The translations under genes were made by a program, and so were the position numbers. 64,000 bases of DNA from Gibbula magus (Eukaryota; Mollusca; Gastropoda; Trochida; Trochidae), in contig OW388303.1 of assembly GCA_936450465.1 (NCBI GenBank), positions 4,775,193 through 4,839,192 on the forward strand, given 5' to 3'. Below the pieces are notes generated by a model. It ran no database searches and was not told the DNA's origin. It saw nothing but the letters and a program-made list of their open reading frames with translations. Shown here one piece after another: positions 1 through 10,632 of this stretch. Each line of letters begins with the position of its first letter. Positions within the stretch are counted from its first letter, which is position 1.

Positions 1-179
1 GTATTACGTATCTGAGGGAGCAGACACTACTGACTGGAAGATGGTCTGCTTCAGATAGTTCCTCCAGAAATAATAGGATCTGATCTGTTTAACACAGTTC
101 TAAAGTGTTCAGTCCATCAAGCAGCTTGACATGTATCATTTGTTAGCCTTTACAGGTGATGCCTGCTTGTTATCGCGAC

Positions 180-1310
180 TCATCTGTTTCGTGATAGTGT
201 AGACTGTGTTTAAGTCACCTTGTGTGGCGGGTCTTTCTGTCTCGTGATAGTGTAGACTGTGTTTAAGTCACCTTGTGTAGCGGGTCTTTCTGTCTCGTGA
301 TAGTGTAGACTGTGTTTAAGTCACCTTGGTAGCGGGTCTTTCTGTCTCGTGATAGTGTAGACTGTGTTTAAGTCACCTTGTGTGGCGGGTCTTTCTGTCT
401 CGTGATAGTGTAGACTGTGTTTAAGTCACCTTGGTAGCGGGTCTTTCTGTCTTGTGATAGTGTAGACTGTGTTTAAGTCACCTTGTGTAGCGGGTCTTTC
501 TGTCTCGTGATAGTGTAGACTGTGTTTAAGTCACCTTGTGTAGCGGGTCTTTCTGTCTCGTGATAGTGTAGACTGTGTTTAAGTCACCTTGTGTGGCGGG
601 TCTTTCTGTCTCGTGATAGTGTAGACTGTGTTTAAGTCACCTTGTGTAGCGGGTCTTTCTGTCTCTTTTTAGTGTAGACTGTGTTTAAGTCACCTTGTGT
701 AGCGGGTCTTTCTGTCTCGTGATAGTGTAGACTGTGTTTAAGTCACCTTGTGTAGCGGGTCTTTCTGTCTCGTGATAGTGTAGACTGTGTTTAAGTCACC
801 TTGTGTGGCGGGTCTTTCTGTCTCGTGATAGTGTAGACTGTGTTTAAGTCACTTTGGTAGCGGGTCTTTCTGTCTCGTGATAGTGTAGACTGTGTTTAAG
901 TCACCTTGTGTGGCGGGTCTTTCTGTCTCGTGATAGTGTAGACTGTGTTTAAGTCACCTTGTGTAGCGGGTCTTTCTGTCTCTTTTTAGTGTAGACTGTG
1001 TTTAAGTCACCTTGTGTAGCGGGTCTTTCTGTCTCGTGATAGTGTAGACTGTGTTTAAGTCACCTTGTGTAGCGGGTCTTTCTGTCTCGTGATAGTGTAG
1101 ACTGTGTTTAAGTCACCTTGTGTGGCGGGTCTTTCTGTCTCGTGATAGTGTAGACTGTGTTTAAGTCACTTTGGTAGCGGGTCTTTCTGTCTCGTGATAG
1201 TGTAGACTGTGTTTAAGTCACCTTGTGTGGCGGGTCTTTCTGTCTCGTGATAGTGTAGACTGTGTTTAAGTCACTTTGTGTAGCGGGTCTTTCTGTTGCT
1301 TCTGCTGATT
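180..1310. repeat. 53-bp minisatellite, about 21 copies
   Basis: Tandem repeat with a 53-bp unit and a 51-bp variant lacking TG in the CCTTGTGTAGCGG segment. Variant units alternate in a recurring order, so it probably grew by duplicating blocks of several units. Read on the minus strand, one frame of each unit gives a short peptide ending NTVYTITRQ, continued in the unique flank to 1404. That resembles the linker between endonuclease and reverse transcriptase in some non-LTR elements. Because 53 is not a multiple of 3, the array cannot be one ORF. The retroelement origin is a weak inference. Confidence 0.9.
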
Positions 1311-1764
1311 CTCTTGTCTCTTCTAGCTTTGCGTTTGACCTCTTTATTTCCCTACATTCCTTCTGTGCTGCTTCATTCATTCTCTTGGACCTTGTTGTTA
1401 ACATTTTTCCTTTCAGCTTGAAACTTTCCTCTATTAGTTTCCAACAAAGCCTAATTAAGCCTACTCATAACAAAATAACATAATATAATGAGCCTACTAA
1501 TGATCAAAAAGATATTCTATTTGGATTGTTTGGGATTTTGTCCATGTCGTTGTTTTGGGTTGGGGATTTTGTCTGCTTGGGATTTTGTCATAGGGGATTA
1601 TGTCCTAGAATCGTCCCGACGAAGATTAGTTGATGTATAAAAAGTAACGAGCCACCCTGTATGGGGTTATGAGAGACTTCAAAACCTAAAATAAACCCAT
1701 AGTAAAATACAGTTAAAATAAAAATAAGGTTAAATAAAAAGTGTAAACAAGAATTAAGAATATA
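1311..1764. other. AT-rich flank, no gene seen
   Basis: Between the 53-bp minisatellite and the left arm of the inverted duplication. It holds a GGGATTTTGTC-like motif repeated three times near 1530-1600. The short ORFs here have no recognisable domain, signal peptide or splice context. Confidence 0.5.
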
Positions 1765-1911
1765 AGAAGTCATTCCTTTTCGTTAAAATGCTAAAGAAGG
1801 TTTTGGCACATATATATTACAGCATGGGTAGATAGGATAAAACTGACTTTTCGTGCATCATCAAAATTTGGGAAGTCTTCTTCGATATTACAACATTTTA
1901 AAAGTAATTCT

Positions 1912-2292
1912 CATACAGGTGACATCTTAAATATCACGTGATCTTCGTCTTCCACACCGTCATGACAAACCGGACATATTCTCTCATTTTGGGGTGTATA
2001 GCGTCCAGTTTCTATTTTGAGGGGAGCCACGCCACTCCTGAACTTGGCTAAAGCTGACCTGTATTTTCTCGGCATAGGAGTTCGAACATAGCCCTCTGTT
2101 GTGTAGCATTGCTTGAAAGTGTTGTAGGTTCTTAGTTTGTTTCCACCAATTCCTTTCCTTCCGCCCTTTTGTGAAACTTCTTTCCTCCAATTTTCTTTAA
2201 AATGTTGAAAAACCTTGTTCGTTATGGTGTCTTCTACGTGTTTACTTCCGTATAACCTGTCTAATTGTACAACATGATCGAGGCCAGATTCT
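1912..2292 (-). pseudogene. Non-LTR retrotransposon ORF2 C-terminal fragment
   Basis: Read on the minus strand from about 2292 there is an open frame without an ATG. It gives NKLRTYNTFKQ, then RSALAKFRSGVAPLKIETGRY, then a zinc-knuckle-like RICPVC..VEDEDH..F. This is the characteristic extreme C-terminus downstream of the reverse transcriptase in many invertebrate LINE-type elements. The frame ends at a stop soon after the knuckle. No upstream catalytic domain is present, so it is a 5'-truncated relic. The mirror copy at 19920-20443 shares it, so the insertion predates the inverted duplication. Confidence 0.75.
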
Positions 2293-2311
2293 TCATAATA
2301 ATAATAATAGT

Positions 2312-2532
2312 AGTGACTAGTAGTGACAAGTGATGACCAGTGATGCCTAGTGGTGACTAGTGGTGACTGGTTGTGACAAGTGATGAATAATGGTGACGAG
2401 TTGTGACCAGTGATGACTAGTGGTGACTAGTTGTGACTAGTTGTGACTTGTGATGACTAGTGGTGACTAGTGGTGACTAGTGGTGACTAGTGGTGACTAG
2501 TGATAACAAGTTATGACAAGTGATGACTAGTG
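2312..2532. repeat. 10-bp minisatellite (TAGTGGTGAC family), left arm
   Basis: About 22 copies of a degenerate 10-mer of the type TAGTGGTGAC, with AGTGATGAC and AGTTGTGAC variants. It lies just beyond the 3' end of gene A. The mirror arrays at 18970-19175 and 19490-19830 are longer, so the array expanded or contracted after the duplication. Confidence 0.9.
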
Positions 2533-2659
2533 CTGAGGTTCAAAGACCGTAAATAGGCTTGGAAAGTAGGAATACAGCTGTATACTAAACTTGTTCATGA
2601 ATATATATAATTTGTCTGTATTTAACCCACAATAACAACACTGATCTGGTGAACAAACG

Positions 2660-2665
2660 TTTATT
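2660..2665 (-). terminator. Candidate polyadenylation signal, gene A
   Basis: AATAAA on the minus strand, about 1.2 kb past the gene A stop. It is conserved at the mirror position (18840-18845) after gene B and is followed in the transcript direction by a GT-rich stretch. Use is inferred. Confidence 0.5.
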
Positions 2666-2781
2666 CATTTGAAATAACATAACATGTAAAAGGTCATACA
2701 TTGTCATATGTAAAAGATGACGAACAATAGTTCCAACCTTTAAAAAATAAATTATGTATCAAAACAACGAGACACATTGCA

Positions 2782-2790
2782 AATAAATAA
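2782..2790 (-). promoter_or_regulatory. AU-rich element nonamer in predicted gene A 3' UTR
   Basis: Minus-strand TTATTTATT with an adjacent ATTTA pentamer, about 120 bases before the candidate poly(A) signal. It is conserved at 18715-18723 in gene B. This nonamer is the core of mRNA-destabilising elements known from animal cytokine transcripts; activity here is inferred. Confidence 0.45.
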
Positions 2791-3861
2791 ATGACTGAAT
2801 AAATATAATAACAATGATTAGGTCATATATAAGTTTTAAAACTGTTAATGTAATAAATTATGATAAATATTTGGATTGTCAGGCAAAGATCCACTTCAGT
2901 AACTCAACTCTACATGTAAGGTTAGTCAGCAAAAACTGCAACTAAGTATTGCAACAGGGAACATACATATATCTGACAGTATACATTTGTCATTATTATC
3001 TGCAAGAGGAGCTATCGCTTTGTGAAATCAAGTTATATCTCCTAAGATATATTGTTTTGGCAGTTGATGGTGCACAGTGACCTTGATTATATCACAATGC
3101 TTTGACAACATCATTTGGATGATATCACAATGCTTTGACGTCATCAAGTGATGATAACGGTTAATAAATAAATGGTTCATGTTCAGTACTAATTCTACAT
3201 CAAAAAGATTCCAAACATAAATTGAAACCCCCTGTAACTCTGCAACTCTGGTCTGCAAACAGATGGTTCTCGTCACGTTCTGCCAATCGTTCTGTCATAT
3301 AGATTTACTTAAGAATTCAATCTAATATGTGACTAAGACTCGACTGAGGACATAACGTTTTCAAAACTATCCGTTTAAAAACGGTTGATAGTCCGATAAA
3401 TAGATACACTATCTTCAAACATGTAAATTTAAATGACCTGAATACTACACACATTGTTTAACATTTAGTGTTAAAAAGAATCCAAATTGCTTAATACTTA
3501 CATACTCAAAGAGTTACTTATTCATTCGTTTTAAATTTAATATTCTCATACACGTTAAGTCACACGATAAATCTGTGAAAACATGTGTTAAAAAGCCTTC
3601 CAAGCCGCTGATGATCCAGTACGCCAATGTATGTCAATGAGTTCCTGGTTCACTGGGTGCTGAGTGCAGGTCTGTCAGTTCATACAGAAGAAATACATGA
3701 TCAATTATGTAAGACCTCACAAAAGACCTGAACACTCTAAAATATGTAGGCATAGTGCCTTTGACATGTAACATATGATAACATACAGTGTGAGATCTGA
3801 GGAAAAAACCTGATCGCTCTGGTAAAATAACTTAAACATTAGGGGGACAGATTTGACACTC

Positions 3862-4219
3862 TCATACACGGAAAATCTCGTTACAACTCAGAGACAAGTT
3901 GGACAAGAAGTCTTCAAAGCGCCCGAGGATCCAGTAGGCACAGACGTCCAAGAGTCCGTAGTTGTAAACGCCGGACCAATCTGAACAGTTTCCTGGCGAT
4001 GTGTATAGATCAAGGTCAATTCCCTCTGTGTTTACACAGAGCATAGGTCGGATGTGGCGTTGGAGAACATGGCAGAGGCTCTGCTGTCTATCGCGCCCGT
4101 CTCTGGATTCGTCTGATCTTTCCATGGTCATCGCGAGACAGGAGAGCTCTTGGTAATACCTACGTAAGGCGTTGATGTATTCTTGGAGCTATAAATGAAA
4201 ATACACATATGTATGTATG

Positions 4220-4276
<57 letters not shown>

Positions 4277-7200
4277 CAGTAAGCGTTAGATGCGGAACCT
4301 TAGGGAGACATACACTGTAGGAGTCTTATGGTGAAACTTAGCTTATGTGTGAACGAATAGCCTGTCATAGACTACAAATGTACATATGGTTTTGAATATA
4401 AAATTAGTATGCATGCAACCATACGTAGGTGCATAAGATACACTACGCATCAAATACCTCCAGAAGAGCGAGACAGTTTAATTTACGAGTGATACATGCG
4501 ACCGAAACAAAGTAACATTGTGTATCAATAAGCCAACTCACACACATTTTCATTTTTTGAAACATTGTCTTACATCTTCTGAAAACACGCCTTTTAAAAG
4601 ATCAATCCTTTTAACGAGATATGAAAGTAAAACTGTTGTTTGCTTGTTTTATGACATTCTAACAAATAAAAGTCAAAGGAGGTACATTATGTCGACAGCA
4701 TATTTTATTAGATACATTTCTATAGTTATCAATTTGTCCACATAACGCCAAACACTCTGTCTGAGACACAACTTCCAAATAGCAATGTCAGCACCCCATG
4801 TATGTTTGAATAGAAAAATAATCAGTTTCTTAAAAATCATAATTCACCAGTGCAATATATTCTTTTCCAAATCCACTTACTGTAAGTTTTTCTTTACTTC
4901 GTTAACAATGATAAACATCGTGTCAGAAGATGTCGCAAAAATAGCATGTACTCAATTTAAATAATGTGAATAATACACATATACGATCCAAGATATCCAT
5001 TTCCATTTAACCTTTGATACAGCACACGGATACCCTTAGTTTGCTATCATCATCTAAATCTTCAACGGGGACACTCAATTTGCAGTATGGACTACTATGA
5101 TTCTTTCCTAAGAAAACATAATCTGTCCTATCATCTCCCATGTCTTTGAAACAGGACTGACGGACGTGTATATCTCAAGTAATAGGAACTCTAATCTTCC
5201 CAACCCGGAACCAACTATCTGTTCGGTTGGATACCCAACATGACTCCACCCAGCGGCGGGCTAAGAGGGGTGCGCACCTAGACCAACTTGTTGATCCGCA
5301 TTGGGGCATATATGACGAACAGGAATTGGAGTAGCACCAGAAGAACGTCCCCGCAAGCTACAACTGGCCTCAGTCTCTACAATTTGTCAACTGTAGCTGG
5401 CGCAAGCTGCACTTGCGGTAAAATTACCTCTGATGGGAGAGAATGTTTAATGCTCTCCATCCCCCTTTACAAGGTGTATGCGTGCTTCATCAACCAAGCA
5501 AAGCCTTCCTGTAACCTTAGTATCAGCTTCCAGAGTTAAAGAGCGTTTCGCATTGCTGATGGGTTTCTCGTGTAAATTCGTATACTCATTCAGGTGGGTT
5601 TTGAACATGTGAAATCAAAAAGAATCTTAATCCAATCCCAAATCCTCAAGACAGTAGCCTTAATCTTATTTCTTAGCTTATTTTGGATTTTTCAATTTCA
5701 TTATTTCTTTGTGAAATGAATCTTTCTACTAGAAATATCTTCTTTAATATGTTTTCGTAATTGCTGTAGTTTGGAATATTTGTTTTATGTTACATAAATA
5801 TATTACATAGATATTCTCTGCACTATTAATTTATAACGCCCTTGATATTTCTTACACAGTTTTAAACGGTTTGTATGAAAAGAAATATCAAATGTAAAAA
5901 CTAAATAATTATTTTGAAGCTAAATACCATTAAGTGAAAAAAATTAAATATAAATCAAATACTTACATTGGAATTCTGAAGACGAGTCGGTAAATTCGAT
6001 GAGCACCAGTTTAAGAGATCCATGTCTTCCGGATTGAAGTCAAAGTTCTGAATTTAAAAGTACATTTAACATATTATTATTTACACAGATGGAACAAAAT
6101 CATTCTATTCATAAGCGTACAATACGATTATCTGTGTTTGAAATATAAGACATCTTGTTCTCTTTATGTGATATACTAGGTACTTAGTTTTCACTTTTAT
6201 GTCCAACACAACACTGACATTGTCATAGTCGAACTCAAACTGACTTAAACACTGTACATGATTTGAAAGGACATACATTTGTCATGTGATGATTACATGT
6301 TTTAAACTGGGAAATTACAAAACGACATTTTCTTTTATACCCTTCGCTATCAAACCAGTAAGTGACTTGCCATCATACGAGGTTAAGCGACTTGTGTATC
6401 AGCTGCGTTCACATGTTTCACATATTATAAATGGTATAATGCCTTGTGTAAGTACAGAGAGGTACTGTGACCACGGAGCTTATTAATATGATGTTGGAGA
6501 ACTTATACCTCAATTACTTGCATTAAAAACACATATTTGATACAACTTATTACTCGCCCGCTGAAGATATCGCAGTTTAATAAATCTACAATGTTATTTA
6601 AGAAATAAAGTTCGCTGTACCCCAATGTGTTTTGCAATAAAGTATAGTTTTGCCCTGAACTATTATAGTTAAAGTTCGAGGACGGTAGTCCGAGTACTTT
6701 GACTTTATAATAGTTCAGGGCAAAACTATACTTTATTACAAAACACATTGGGGTACAGCGAACTTTATTACTTTTCTTAGATAACCCATAACACAACATT
6801 CTGCTTTGAGTAATTTTGCAAGAAAAATAGAGTTTACTTCCTTAATATTAATAATCCATGATCAGGGCCAACTGACGAACCGTGCGACAACAGCGACTAT
6901 GACGTCATTGTTCTGTTGTGACGTCATAGTGGTTCCTGGGGTTGCCTAATGCGGATTTCGTCGTTTTGGTTCAAGTACAAATGTAGCTTAAAATTTAAGA
7001 CTAATTCGGATACAAGAGAACACATTCCTTCAATAATTGTTATAGCAACGCTACCGTTGTTTTAGGACATTATCATTTGCAGAAAAACACGGTCTTTTCA
7101 ACTGCCCTCTTTCGTTGGGTTACCATGGGCACACGTGACTACGAGGGGAGCGGAAACGTCATTCAAGTGTTACGTCATCACAAACTCTATACCTTTATCG

Positions 7201-8150
7201 TCTGATAAAGTACTTTTATTTCGATTGTTCTAGCCGCTAGGTATCTTAGAATGTGTAATAACATTGCGTGTGGCCGATTGACGTGACGCCATAATGGCAT
7301 AACTATGACGTCACAATTTTAGCGCTGCGGTCGCAATGGACTGTGTCCAATTTACGGACGAGTTCGTTGAATTAAAGGACATTTAAATCAGTGAGTAATA
7401 AATAAAATACTCAACTCGGTTCCGTTTAATAACTTATTTATGAAACTCGTGAGATGGTATTTGTATTTAACTCGCTTTCGATCGTTAAATACAAACCACT
7501 CACTCGTTTAATAACATTTTATCAAACGGGACGTCGTTTAGTATTCTCTATTTATCAAATGTGAATTTTAGATACTTACATCAGCTACTCTTTCCAACAT
7601 TGCTTGCAAACTTGTAATGTATCTTCCCCTCTTTAGGAAACATATGTTGGTGGGTTCCATCCGATGGTGGACGCTATGCTCTGATATTCCCAGACAGGGT
7701 TCTTGAAGTGTCTGGTTAATTATTTCTGAAGTCAAGCTACAACCCGGATTTCTCCGACGGTGATTGTGAGGGTATGCCGAAATTAAACCAATCACAAGCA
7801 GTGAAACGGAGACCACGTGTTTGTCTGAATTAAAGGTAGGATAAACGATAATAAAAAAATTGAAATAAACTGAAATAAGTATACAATTTGACCAACATAA
7901 AACTTTATATTATGTTTTGCATAAGGACTAATCTGTATATGTACATGTAAAGCTTCAGCAAATGAAAATTATTGAAATGTAGATTGACAAACGATTGGAG
8001 AGTATTAATTGAAGGTTGAACAAGAAAATGTTAGATTGGGACGTAAACGATAACCTTGTGTAACTCCATTGATTCTATTATATACCTACTTGCAATTGTA
8101 AACAAATTATGAATACATTTTGCACATATATACTTACATATAGAAAGCAT
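3862..8150 (-). CDS. Gene A: secreted helical cytokine-like protein, 4 exons, 221 aa
   Basis: Coding exons on the minus strand: 8138-8150, 7580-7824, 5967-6047 and 3862-4188. All donors read GTAAGT and acceptors end AG. Intron phases are 1, 0, 0. Exon 1 encodes MLSI plus one base. Exon 2 supplies a hydrophobic signal peptide (residues 5-21, VVSVSLLVIGLISA) and the first part of the mature chain. Exon 3 carries NFDFNPEDMD. The last exon begins LQEYINALRRYYQELSC and ends with a helix-like GLLDVCAYWILGRFEDFL. Ten cysteines and three N-glycosylation sequons (NQT, NCS, NLS) match gene B. It differs from B by about 12 substitutions and an extra LDLY in the last exon. The reading frame is intact. 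A helical cytokine is the best reading by architecture; no database comparison was possible. Confidence 0.85.
4205..4275. repeat. AT/GTAT microsatellite in intron 3 of gene A
   Basis: GTAT repeats pass into a long TA run next to the last-exon acceptor of gene A. The mirror site in gene B (17310-17342) is shorter and includes a GT run. Confidence 0.9.
5007..5185 (-). pseudogene. Coding-like fragment of unknown origin in intron 3 of gene A
   Basis: One minus-strand frame stays open from a TGA near 5185 to a TAA at 5007. It includes CFKDMGDDRTDYVFLGKNH and then VPVEDLDDDSKLRVSVCC, which reads like real protein. The gene B copy (16275-16576) is open further upstream, where this copy has the TGA, but has its own stop after DYVF. 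There is no start codon or splice context fitting gene A. It is probably an old captured or retro-inserted fragment; the source protein is not recognised. Confidence 0.35.
6597..7258. mobile_element. About 660 bp present only in the left arm, with a foldback end
   Basis: The right arm runs straight across this point near 15055-15065. The block begins with a foldback: 6600-6672 and 6706-6778 are nearly perfect inverted copies around a loop of about 33 bases. It also carries two TGACGTCA sites (6900-6907 and 6919-6926). Insertion here or deletion in the right arm are both possible; no clean target-site duplication was found. Confidence 0.55.
7385..7560. repeat. Foldback repeat in intron 2 of gene A
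   Basis: Imperfect palindrome in which AAATACAA and CGTTTAATAA motifs recur in inverted order around TCGATCG. The mirror copy lies at 14805-14965 in intron 2 of gene B. A related stretch, tandemly duplicated, lies at 37240-37375. It is probably a miniature foldback element. Confidence 0.6.
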
Positions 8151-8217
8151 GATTTTACTGAGCCGATATTAACGTATCGTCGATGATTGAAGATATGTTT
8201 CTTACAGTTTGTCCTCG

Positions 8218-8225
8218 TATTTATA
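8218..8225 (-). promoter_or_regulatory. TATA box of gene A
   Basis: Minus-strand TATAAATA, 67 bases upstream of the ATG at 8150. The same box stands at the same distance from the gene B start. The position fits a core promoter with a short 5' UTR. Confidence 0.65.
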
Positions 8226-8979
8226 CTCTTGTAAATGTTATGGCGTGATGATATGTTCCTAAAAATATCAACACTGTTCACAATTAGCCCACATCCACCC
8301 CTTTCAGTGTTGGTAGGTTGGTTCCCGGATATGATAGCAATCCCAAAACAGTGACAATTTAATTAGATTTACATTTTCAGACTGTCGGTATCTTTGTGGC
8401 AAATTCCGAATTTGAAATTCAAACGAAAATAGATGAAATTTCAGGAAAATCGGTGTATTTCCTAATTACTTAAAACCTTGCTATCATTCTTTGTTAATGA
8501 CACTGTGAATAAAGATAGAAAGATTGAAAGATTGATATATTTCTAAAAACATGTGTGTAAGGTATGTTTGTAACCGGACGTGTGCATATATTACAAGGCA
8601 TCCGATCAGGGGCAGATAATTTCCCCTCGGCTTTCGGGTTTGTTGGAGTAAAATAAAATATAAAATATACAAGCCAAATGCGCCTGTCCATGTGACGTCG
8701 AAATGAAAACCCACAATGAAGTAGACTATGATATGCAATCGGCAGGAGGCTTCATTTTGAATTGAATAAAACCTTAAAGCTACTCAAAGTTAGTAATTCC
8801 CCGCTGTTCGAGGAACGATTGAACATACACATAAATAGGCAGTTAGTCAGTTGCTCATAAATCACAAAACAAATAGAAAACTTATCTCAGCATTGTTTGC
8901 TTTGGAAAGCAGTATACATTTGTATGTTTCATTATTGTTTTCATAAAATACCATCTATATACTACCCTGTACTCGTTAA

Positions 8980-9062
8980 GCCGTGGTGACTAAGTGGTTA
9001 AGCTGGTGGGACATTCAGTGATGGTGATAGTTGCCTGACTCAGAAGGAGCGGATTCGAACAT
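8980..9062 (+). repeat. tRNA-related SINE head
   Basis: Contains TAAGTGGTTAAGCTGG, fitting an RNA polymerase III A box, and GGATTCGAAC, fitting a B box, about 45 bases apart. The flanks do not pair into a full tRNA cloverleaf, so a SINE 5' part is more likely than a tRNA gene. A similar head occurs near 50980. Confidence 0.5.
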
Positions 9063-10141
9063 AAATTAAAAATGACTAAGGATTATTGCATTATTAACGC
9101 TCAACAGTACAGGCATACAGTCAGGCCTCAATAATCCGAACTCTTCCGTTTTTCATAAAAAAAAACATTGGCATAGTGAAATGTTCGGACTACTGATATA
9201 AACCAAAAACTTGCACTCAATGGCTTGAAGGAACCACGCATAGTGGTGATAGTTTGTTAGTTCTTTCCGTCGCCAACACACTCAAAGTATGTGATGATGG
9301 AGTCCAGGTAAGCTCCATGTGTTGGTATATACAGACATGTATACAGATACTCATGTGCATGGATTTGACAGATATATATAGGACATTTTGAAACCAATCA
9401 TTATCAAATGTGTGTGAATAATTAAAGGTTTTATGTTTATTACAATCCTACACCCATTTGGGTGTAAGGAAGTTAATTTGATGACTTCCCAAACAACTTC
9501 ATCTTTGAGAATATTGTGGTTATTTGGTAATTAGAAGGCCACATGAAACAATGGATGTCTTAATTAAAATACTATTAATAAAATAATACTGTTTAATGTT
9601 GCCGAAGAGTAGCATCCATCATTTCATCATTTAAACTTTATCAGAGGTCAACATTGTTCCTTCATAAACAAAATTATGTTTAAGTTGTTTGTTATCACAA
9701 ATGTTGGTGTTGATTATTGTGAAATATACACAAAATGTACTGCATTAGGAGTAAACACACCTGCAATGTTGATATCTAATGCAGGATATAACTGACCTTC
9801 CCAAAACACACTCGCATAATAACTTCTACTTCCCTGGAATAGAAATAGCATTACATCATTACATTGCGATACGCGATTCCAATTAGTTGGTTTATCACAT
9901 TTACAAGAGATTACCGAATTCTCTTTCATTACCGGATACCATTTTACCATGCATGAATTCACACATAGTCCTATTGTTACTATAGCCCCTCGTTGAACGA
10001 CCCTTTGAGCGACCAAAAATTAAGCAGGACGCTCAATGGTCGGCCGAATTCAAGGTATTTCGTTTCCACGTAAATGCTCCTGCAATCCTCGTGAGTCCTT
10101 GTTATCACCCATAATACAAAAACCGGGACTTTCCATGACAA

Positions 10142-10632
10142 TCTTTGGCTATGCTTGATTCGTTTTGGCGGCGTATACACCGGTCACATGTCCGGCGTAC
10201 GCCGTTCCTCTACTAGGCTCAGTTGAAACAAGTGTATCGGCGTACAGACAGGAAGACGTCATCATCCCTCAAACTAGCTTAAAAAAACATATCATTTATA
10301 TTATATAACTATTTTTTTTAAATTATTTCAAAACATTGATTAATATTTTATTAGCGTGTAATGCAATGTTTTAAATAAGCAGTGACATTTAAAAATAAAT
10401 CAGTCAACTATTTAATTGTACAACGCAACTTCATAAACAAAAGGGTTATTGAATGTCGCAAGGGTAACATTTGTCCGCCATTACACGCCGCCTTCGCCGG
10501 TCATTTCCAACCGGCGCATTCGGAGTACGCCTAAGGCGTACGCCGGGTTCCAATCAAGTGATTTGCCGTTTGCGCCGCTTCCGGCGGCGTACGCCGGGTA
10601 GTGCGCCGGGTCCCGAATCAAGCATAGCCTTT
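10142..10632. mobile_element. GC-rich non-autonomous element with inverted ends
   Basis: GGCTATGCTTGATTCG near 10147-10163 recurs inverted at about 10610-10626. GC-rich subterminal palindromes (GGCGTACGCC types) lie inside both ends around an AT-rich core. A related GC-rich segment is at 61820-61900. The ORF at 10471-10731 lies over these palindromes and is not credible as a gene. Confidence 0.55.

Larger units (their letters stand above)
1765..8490. repeat. Left arm of inverted duplication
   Basis: Matches the reverse complement of 13686-20450 over nearly its whole length. It contains gene A with introns, its 3' flank, a 10-bp minisatellite and a non-LTR fragment in mirror order to the right arm. 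The outer boundary lies near 1765 (AGAAGTCATTCCTTTTC, mirrored near 20430-20450) and the inner boundary near 8490 (GCTATCATTC, mirrored at 13686). Main differences are about 660 bp at 6597-7258 present only here, a SINE present only in the right arm, and different minisatellite lengths. Confidence 0.9.

Noticed and set aside
180..1310. Regular repeats resembling a CRISPR array
   Set aside because: Units are contiguous with no unique spacers, and the context is eukaryotic; it is a minisatellite. The same applies to 23116-24305.
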